Source: Epiperipatus broadwayi (Eukaryota; Onychophora; Udeonychophora; Euonychophora; Peripatidae). From it: 64,000 nt of DNA. Of the stretch, positions 57,722 to 64,000 are shown one piece after another. The translations under genes were made by a program, and so were the position numbers. Within the stretch, counting starts at the first letter, position 1. Each line of letters starts with the position of its first letter. Location of the stretch: assembly GCA_028023455.1 (NCBI GenBank), contig JAQFVV010000020.1:7735092-7799091 (forward strand), written 5' to 3'. Below the pieces are notes generated by a model that saw nothing but the letters and a program-made list of their open reading frames with translations, made no database searches and was not told the origin of the DNA.

Positions 57722-59394
57722 CGGTAAAAGCCTGAAATCCGGGCACGGCCGCTTGGGGCATTGTTTACGTGTCAAAACACATAAAAATGCTGTTTCGGCG
57801 GCCAAGGCCTTACAGGCTAATACAACATTTATGTATATGTATTAACCCATTGAGTTAGGCCACTTTACATGGCATTGCACAAATATATTATGGCCTGTTT
57901 TGTGCTTCAAAGCTATTTATGCGTATTCATTCTATTCATAGCTGATTACTGTATTGCTTGAGGGTGTTTAAATTTCAAGGCAATACGATTTTTTTCAAAT
58001 CTCCGTAATAGAGTAATGTCATTTCGATTTAAAAAATGTTGTTAATTATTAATAATTGTCATATGGTCCCCACCCTTCCTGAAAAAAAGGTTAATATGTA
58101 AAAAATTGGCAAAGTATATGTTCGAACAGGCTTTGACAAAGCTCACACGCTAAGTCACGTTTCAGCATGGGGGGGGGGAATATTCGAGACCACTAAAAGG
58201 TCTGAGACAAACATGCAATTTTGAAACTTTTCTTCAAAATTGCCGAGTACAGAAAGTGTGTGAGATTGTGTTTTTTTTTTGTCGGCACACGTAATGTCCA
58301 CTTTTTATTACAGCAATAAAATCGAATAAATAATTGTAAAAAGTCCAAAGTTTGTGTCCTTTTTTGTTGTTTTTTATTTTATTAGCAATTGACAAGCATT
58401 TGGATTCAATTTTTTGCAGCGGGGTTAAAATAAATGATGACTTTGGTTGACTTTTTGTTAAGAATAACAAATTACGAAATCCCCTCCCCACCCCCACAAG
58501 CAGTTTATTGTAGAAGGCTAAAAAAAAAAAAAAAAGATAATTCGAACGAAATAGAAATCAAAGTAAAAAGTTGTTTAAAAAAAAGAAAAAAAGTTAAATT
58601 CTTGACTTTTTGGTTACAATTCTTTTTCCGAGCGTGTTTGAAAACAATTTTTTAATCGGCAAAAACACAAAAGTAAATTTTAATTTAATATTAAGAAAAA
58701 CAATTACATCAACCAAAAAGAAATCAAAATTCGAAACAAGTCCCAAAGTTGATTTTCTTTTTTCAGCGCTGTTAAAATAATTGACTATTTTTGTTGCCTT
58801 TTTGTTAATAATAACAGTACGAATCCCCCCCCCGTTCCCCACTCAAAAAGCTGTTTCTTGTAGTAGCCCCCCCCCCCTAAAAAAAAGGCTAATTCAAACA
58901 TAATCTAAATCAAAGTGAAAACAAGTTGTGTTTTTTTTTAAAAAGTAAAATTAATAATAATAAGAAAAACCATTTAGTCAAGCCAAAAAAAAAAAAAGAA
59001 AGGTAGAATTAAGTTCTAAACAAGTCGCAAATAATTGTATTCTATTTTTTCAGCGGTGGGATTCAAACAAATTTTTTTACGTCGTGAAACAGTCCGAATT
59101 TTTCAAATGATAAAAAGAAAAAAATACAATTAGCAAAATTTGTTGAAAAAATGTCAGTCAGGTTCCAAAAAACCCACAAAAAGTAACAAAAATGAATATC
59201 AAAATTTGTTTAATAATAAAGAAATCATGTTCTAAATGAAATAAAAATTATTCGTTTAATCAATATTAGAAAAAAAAAAAACCTTGTTGTCTAAAAAAAG
59301 AAAAAGTTGTGGTGGCCCGGTAACGTTACATTTCATTGATTTTGTCTAGCATCAACGCTCCAAGCGGCTTTGCCTGGATTTCAGGCTTTTACCG
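57722..59394. mobile_element. 1.67-kb DNA transposon-like element, superfamily unassigned
   Basis: Terminal inverted repeats of about 42 bases: CGGTAAAAGCCTGAAATCC opens both ends, followed by related CCGCTTGG(G/A)GC. A 6-bp duplication TTTATT flanks it (57716-57721, 59395-59400). The interior has imperfect repeats of one unit at about 58410-58560, 58765-58930 and 59050-59110, each starting CAGCG and with runs of C. Only chance-looking ORFs, so it is non-autonomous. Confidence 0.8.
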
Positions 59395-59400
59395 TTTATT

Positions 59401-61770
59401 CTTTTCAATATATTCCTAAGACATGGTAGTCACCCAACAAGCGCACTCCTGTTTCTCAATGAGATCAAGGAATAGTTAAAAACCATATTGCCTATAGATG
59501 GCTCTGGAGTAAGGGAAAAAATGTTAGTTTTAAATGTATACTTATGAGGCACAGTTCTGATTTATTTGGTTACCATAAAAACAATTTGTATATAATGGGG
59601 TGAATTCTATTTTTTAAAAACATTACATAATAAAAGTATTTTAGCTTCACACGACTATCCTAAATTACTTGTAAAATCTGATAATAGCTTTAGTTAGTAA
59701 CTAAAATCAAGTTTAAATATTTTGATATGAGTTAATATAAAAGAATTACATTTCCAGTAAATTTAGCTACATCTTGACTACGATATATCTTGGTTGTTAA
59801 TGATGCACAAGGCAATTCATGAACAAACTGCAATGATAAATTTGCAACAGTACACACATTTGAACAAAGATGCAAAGATATACAAATGAACAAGATAACT
59901 TTTGATTCAAATAAATATCAAATATGGTGAAAATTGAATGGTTAATAAAATTCAAATAAAATGATTCAATTCAAATATCTAATAATATTAACCAACCGAT
60001 GATGATGATAATTTAAAAATACAAGTTCCTCCCAAAGTACTTTATTTATTTTCAGTTTCAATAAAATAAAATAAAAAAATGGAAAATCTCAAATGCTAAA
60101 CCTTCCAACTACAAAGTTTACTTTTGAAAAACTTATTAAGATCCGATCATCATCATTTACAAATTATTACCCACTATCCTTGCATGGCCCCCAGTGGATT
60201 GCATGATTTCACAGGATTGTGGATATTAGTAGCATATTGATATTAAAAGCATAATATGTGGATTGAATTCAATAAGTAAAGAAACTAAATGGATTACTAA
60301 ATAGCTTAACAATTTATTAACGAGTGCATAAATAAAAACTATTGCATATATACTCACACCTATTGGTATATATACCAAAATATAAAATAAGATATTTTAA
60401 TTTCAGTTTAAGTTTAAAACCTTATAATATCTATAATGATAAGATATTGCCATGTTAAATATTTAAACAGTTCCAAACCATGATTTTCTGCAGATATCAT
60501 TCTTTTAATATATTTCTGATTGTCATCATTAATTCCTCTGAAGATGGTAATTCTTCTCCTGGGGACTGGTGAGGTTAAAGAGTAAAGACAGAAGCAATGG
60601 TGAAATTATTCTAGATATATTATCAATAGATCTTGATTAGTTATTATGGCATTGTCCATTTTTTATGGTATTATAGAGACAGGCACAGACTGGTTTTGCA
60701 AAATTCAGCAATAGTTTCGGAATCCAACTGCATTTTCTAAACATTTTGGTTGGTGTGGTTTTTTTTTTTTTGCCTAGCCACACATGATAGAAAGTCTTCT
60801 CCTAGATAAAATCATCATACTGAGTATTATAAATAGAGTATTGGAAAATATCTAAAAAACAGTCAGCAAAATATGGTTATCTAAGTTGTGGCAAAAATCC
60901 AATTTTAATCAGTGTTTTCTTGCCTTGGCATTGGATCACTACAACCTTGCTTCTTAAATAGGCCCAATTACTTGACCTGGAAAAAAATTGAATGCAAGTT
61001 GGTTGCTTAAGACCTATTTATACCTATTTGATGATGTTCAAACATGTTTTAAACAATGTAAACATCACCACCTAGTGAAGATTTGACCTTTGCCTCATTA
61101 CAACATGGTTCTACAACAACACATGAAGAGAAAAAAAGTTTCTCTCTCTTTCTTTATCTACATTTGTTAATATAGGAAGAAAAAATTCATTGCTGACCTT
61201 TAAATATAGCTCAATAATTTACTTATTTTTATTAATCCATACTTTTAAATAATATTTTCAGATACGCTATCAGACTTACTTTAAGAATTAATAAGTTGTT
61301 TAAATAAAACATCCATTTGGAAGGCAGATTAAACAGGGTTTGAAATGTTTTATATACAATTCAAATATTTATGAGCATCAAAACTATTTTTCCCTCTTCC
61401 TTTACAGTTCAATTCATCAATAACTTTCTTATATATTACAAAGTAAATATTTAATATGTCCAAATGCATAAACTAACCTTTTAATTTTTTTAGGCATTTC
61501 ATTCAAGCGGCACATATATATGTGCACACACACACACACAGCAGTTGAAATATTTATTAGTCAATTATTAAGCAATTTTTTTTTTCATGCAGCTTTGTAA
61601 TATAACTATATCTGAGCTGCTCTTAGATTTGTTATAGTTACATTATTTAGTCACTGGTCATTTTAAAATAGTGGCCTAAATGTTTCTTAATGCTATACTT
61701 ATAAACCACACATCTACTTCTTGACTTTAATTAAATTCCAATACAAATTTCAATATGTTTTTTTTGATAA
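59401..61770. other. A+T-rich intronic DNA, no gene supported
   Basis: One minus-strand open block with splice-like edges (59755-59832) was considered and rejected as an oxidase exon. No element ends recognised. Confidence 0.4.
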
Positions 61771-61775
61771 AACTT

Positions 61776-61789
61776 ACACTAGGTGGCAC
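61776..61789 (+). promoter_or_regulatory. CTCF-like motif
   Basis: ACACTAGGTGGCAC differs from the CTCF core CCRSYAGRKGGCRS only at its first base. A weaker relative on the minus strand lies at 61068-61085 (CACTAGGTGGTGATG). Motif evidence only. Confidence 0.3.
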
Positions 61790-61836
61790 AAATGTAGTGG
61801 AGAAAAGAATCTGCTGCTAAATTGCATGATATAAGT

Positions 61837-62239
61837 CAGGGGTCCCCAACCTTTTTGCACTTAAGAGCACATTCCATAATACCGGCCAGGTGGCGGGCAC
61901 CATTTAATTTTTATATGGACATAATTGCTGAGATATTCTTGACTTCGTTTATGGAGAAGCCACATCACATCACATCGCATGTACATAATGTACAAAAAAA
62001 TATTTATTTCAAAAATTAAATTTTAACATATAATTGACGTTTATATTTTTACACTGTAAAAGTATAGTATGCCCTACAATTTGATTACAATATAATACAA
62101 TAATTCATAAAAAAAATTCAAAAATTAAATTTATTTGTATCAGATAAATAATTTTTTATCGTGTTCGGATAGCGGCGGGCACACATAAACTGGTCTATGG
62201 GCACCATGGTGCCTGCGGGCATAGGGTTGGGGACCCCTG
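61837..62239. mobile_element. hAT-type element (403 bp) with perfect 8-bp duplication
   Basis: Duplication ATATAAGT at 61829-61836 and 62240-62247 is exact. Both ends begin CAGGGGTCCCCAACC when read inward. Subterminal GGCGGGCACC and GGCGGGCACAC repeats. No transposase remains. Confidence 0.93.
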
Positions 62240-62410
62240 ATATAAGTAAAAGACGAGCAATGTCTTTTTCTTATACATTATATATAAAGAGTTCTGTATA
62301 TTTTGTAAAAATATGTATATATTGTTTAGTAACCGTATGGGTGTAAACTATAAAACTAATTGGTCCTCCAGAGAAAAATAGTAATGGAAACTTAAAAATA
62401 GATATAGTAA

Positions 62411-62852
62411 GTTGTTTGGAGTGCTTTTGGTAGAAATAACTTGATACTAAAAGGAAATATGCCTATGTGTTTGAAAAGGATGGTTTTTAACAAATGTGTT
62501 TTACCAGTTCTTACTTATGGATCTGAGACTTGGACACTTAATAGAAGAGCAATACAGAGACTTCAGAACACTCAAAGGAGTATGGAGAGATGTATGTCGG
62601 GAGTAACAAGAAGAGATCGAAAACGCAATGTATGGGTAAGACAACAAACAGGTGTTACTGACCTTATTGAAAAAATTAAAAGATTGAAATGGAGTTGGGC
62701 TGGACATATTGCTAGAAGAGATGATAATAGATGGACAATTGAAATTTTAAACTGGATTCCAAGAGATTGTAAAAGACCCAGAAAGAGACCACATGTGAGA
62801 TGGATGGATGAAATAAGAAAATGTGCAGGGGTGTTGTGGAGAAGAGAAGCTA
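62411..62852 (+). mobile_element. RTE LINE C-terminal fragment, open frame
   Basis: An intact frame reads NMPMCLKRMVFNKCVLPVLT, YGSETWTLNRRAIQRLQNTQ, then RDRKRNVWVRQQTGVTDLIE, LKWSWAGHIARRDDNRWTIE and CKRPRKRPHVRWMDEIRKCA up to WRREA. Known: this is the region after the reverse transcriptase core in RTE LINEs. It is truncated at both ends (the family's KDW...FILQ end is missing at 62852), so a later deletion removed its 3' part. It is the youngest-looking RTE piece here. Confidence 0.88.
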
Positions 62853-63069
62853 TAATAACAATTAAAAAGTTTTCCCGAAGATTTGTGATCATGGTATTTT
62901 AGTTGTATTTATATACTGGACTATTTCCATCTTCTAGTTTTGAGTATTTAAATTTTCAAATTACACTCAACTGTTAGTAATAACGTTGTGCATATACTAA
63001 CCTGTATGCTACATACATTTTTCTAAAGACATTCAATACCCAATACTAGATTATGGAAATAGTCCAATA

Positions 63070-63090
63070 TATATATATATATATATATAC
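63070..63090. repeat. Short TA microsatellite
   Basis: About ten TA units. Confidence 0.9.
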
Positions 63091-63199
63091 AACTATTAAA
63101 ATCATTCACCAATAAAATAAAAAATGTACATAGACTGCTGTACCAATGGTGGTTATGTCTAGTAGAAGTATTTTCTGTAAACTTGAATAATCCATAAAC

Positions 63200-63745
63200 A
63201 ATAGAGGGCATGGTGCTATAAAATATCCATTGCCAGAAGCTTCTGGCTTTTGCTTTCATTAGTGAAGATGGGAGTTATATAATATTACACTATCTGGTGC
63301 TAATTGATTACTCATGTTTACAGAAATGGTTTTATAATAGTATAAAGATAACTGCTCTCTTTGAAATATGTGAAGTAGCAAATGAGCAAATCATATGATG
63401 CTGTTGCTTGTATTAACCTTCCAAGACAAAAAATTAAAGAGACAGCTGTCATGAAAATGTAAGTCTCTAAAATATGTAGAAAAGTAATTTGATTTCGGAT
63501 TTATATAAATATGCAAATAAGTTAGTTTGAGTTCTAAACTTTAAGGTTTTTTTTTTTTAAATTTCGGATTATTGACTTAAATAATAAAAAAATTAAAGAT
63601 GGCTTCTAGATGCCCAAGTGCATTAGATCCTACTTTGAATTATAGTTTTCACCAATGAAGGCAAAAGCCAAAAATAAGTCTGGAGATGGTAATTTTATAA
63701 GTATTTGGTATTCATTGATTATCAAGCTTGAAGAAGATAACTTTA
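63200..63745. repeat. Decayed foldback family A relics
   Basis: Fragments matching family A arms with many changes: GCCAGAAGCTTCTGGCTTTT, CATTAGTGAAGA and TAATTGATTACTC at 63225-63310; then CACCAATGAAGGCAAAAGCC, AAATAAGTCTGGAGAT and GTATTCATTGATTATC at 63650-63725. Much older than the other copies. Confidence 0.4.
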
Positions 63746-64000
63746 GTGCAGGATGAAGATCATTACTTTTGAATATATGCAAACATATGAGAAAGTTTTG
63801 TGATACTGCTGTTAGTATAATTCTATACTACCAAGTCATATTATTTCTTTCATTATTACTTAATTTAATGATTATTTTCTTATTATACAAACCATCATTA
63901 TTGGATGATAACATATAAGTATGTATATACATATTAAAAATAAAAATTTCTAAGAAAATCTATGTATTAACAAAAAAGTTAAAAGTTACTTTAAAATATA

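Noticed and set aside
59755-59832. Minus-strand block with AG and GT edges, 26 open codons (FVHELPCASLTTK...), possible upstream oxidase exon
   Set aside because: The family needs a GPW(T/V)-x-x-LL-x-P(L/I)G-type segment immediately before VIHVGVYYW. This peptide does not resemble it, and a 78-base open block is easily chance.

Overview
This window is from a repeat-dense, A+T-rich animal genome, almost certainly an invertebrate. Three signs point there. Three coding blocks with clean splice signals are separated by introns of about 13.6 and 17.2 kb. The mobile elements (RTE-clade LINEs, hAT elements, tRNA-derived SINEs, foldback elements) are typical of metazoans. There is no prokaryote-like gene packing. 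I cannot place the species. Almost no long ORF is a host gene; most are repeats or chance.

The host gene I can support is on the minus strand: the C-terminal half of a peroxisomal sarcosine oxidase / L-pipecolate oxidase (PIPOX-like, FAD-dependent). Its exons lie at 50722-50865, 33385-33534 and 19702-19777. All are joined in phase 0, and the last ends in phase 1. Together they give 124 codons matching the family's C-terminal half, including the Cys that carries FAD covalently and the TPDE...GAGFSG block. The N-terminal FAD-binding exons should lie beyond 64000. The usual last exon was not found and probably lies below position 1; a poor alternative sits at 19350-19399.

The rest is intron filled with mobile DNA. 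(1) A foldback family, called A here, has at least 14 copies between about 1.9 and 46.4 kb, plus decayed relics near 63 kb. (2) A second inverted-repeat family, B, lies at 2.5, 7.3, 12.0, 19.9, 22.3 and 43.5 kb. (3) Foldback C (6.0-7.3 kb) is split by a hAT element. (4) Family D is promoter-like (42.8 and 51.2-51.8 kb) and partly head-to-head. (5) There are four hAT-type elements with 8-bp target duplications; one keeps a broken BED zinc-finger ORF. (6) A 1.67-kb inverted-repeat element lies at 57.7-59.4 kb. (7) A 1.9-kb TG...CA insertion, a probable solo LTR, splits a family A copy at 44.4-46.3 kb. (8) There are four RTE LINE fragments; the one at 34.2-37.35 kb has its 5' half inverted in the arrangement produced by twin priming. 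(9) tRNA-derived SINEs or pseudogenes are present, one with a perfect 14-bp target duplication.

Other signals are two full CTCF-like motifs in a G+C-richer island at 0.6-0.9 kb and a possible secreted-peptide first exon at 48.25-48.31 kb. No functional RNA gene, CRISPR array or operon was seen. The clearest undescribed material is family A, with its long palindromes and a hammerhead-like core, and the nesting of elements that lets insertions be ordered in time.
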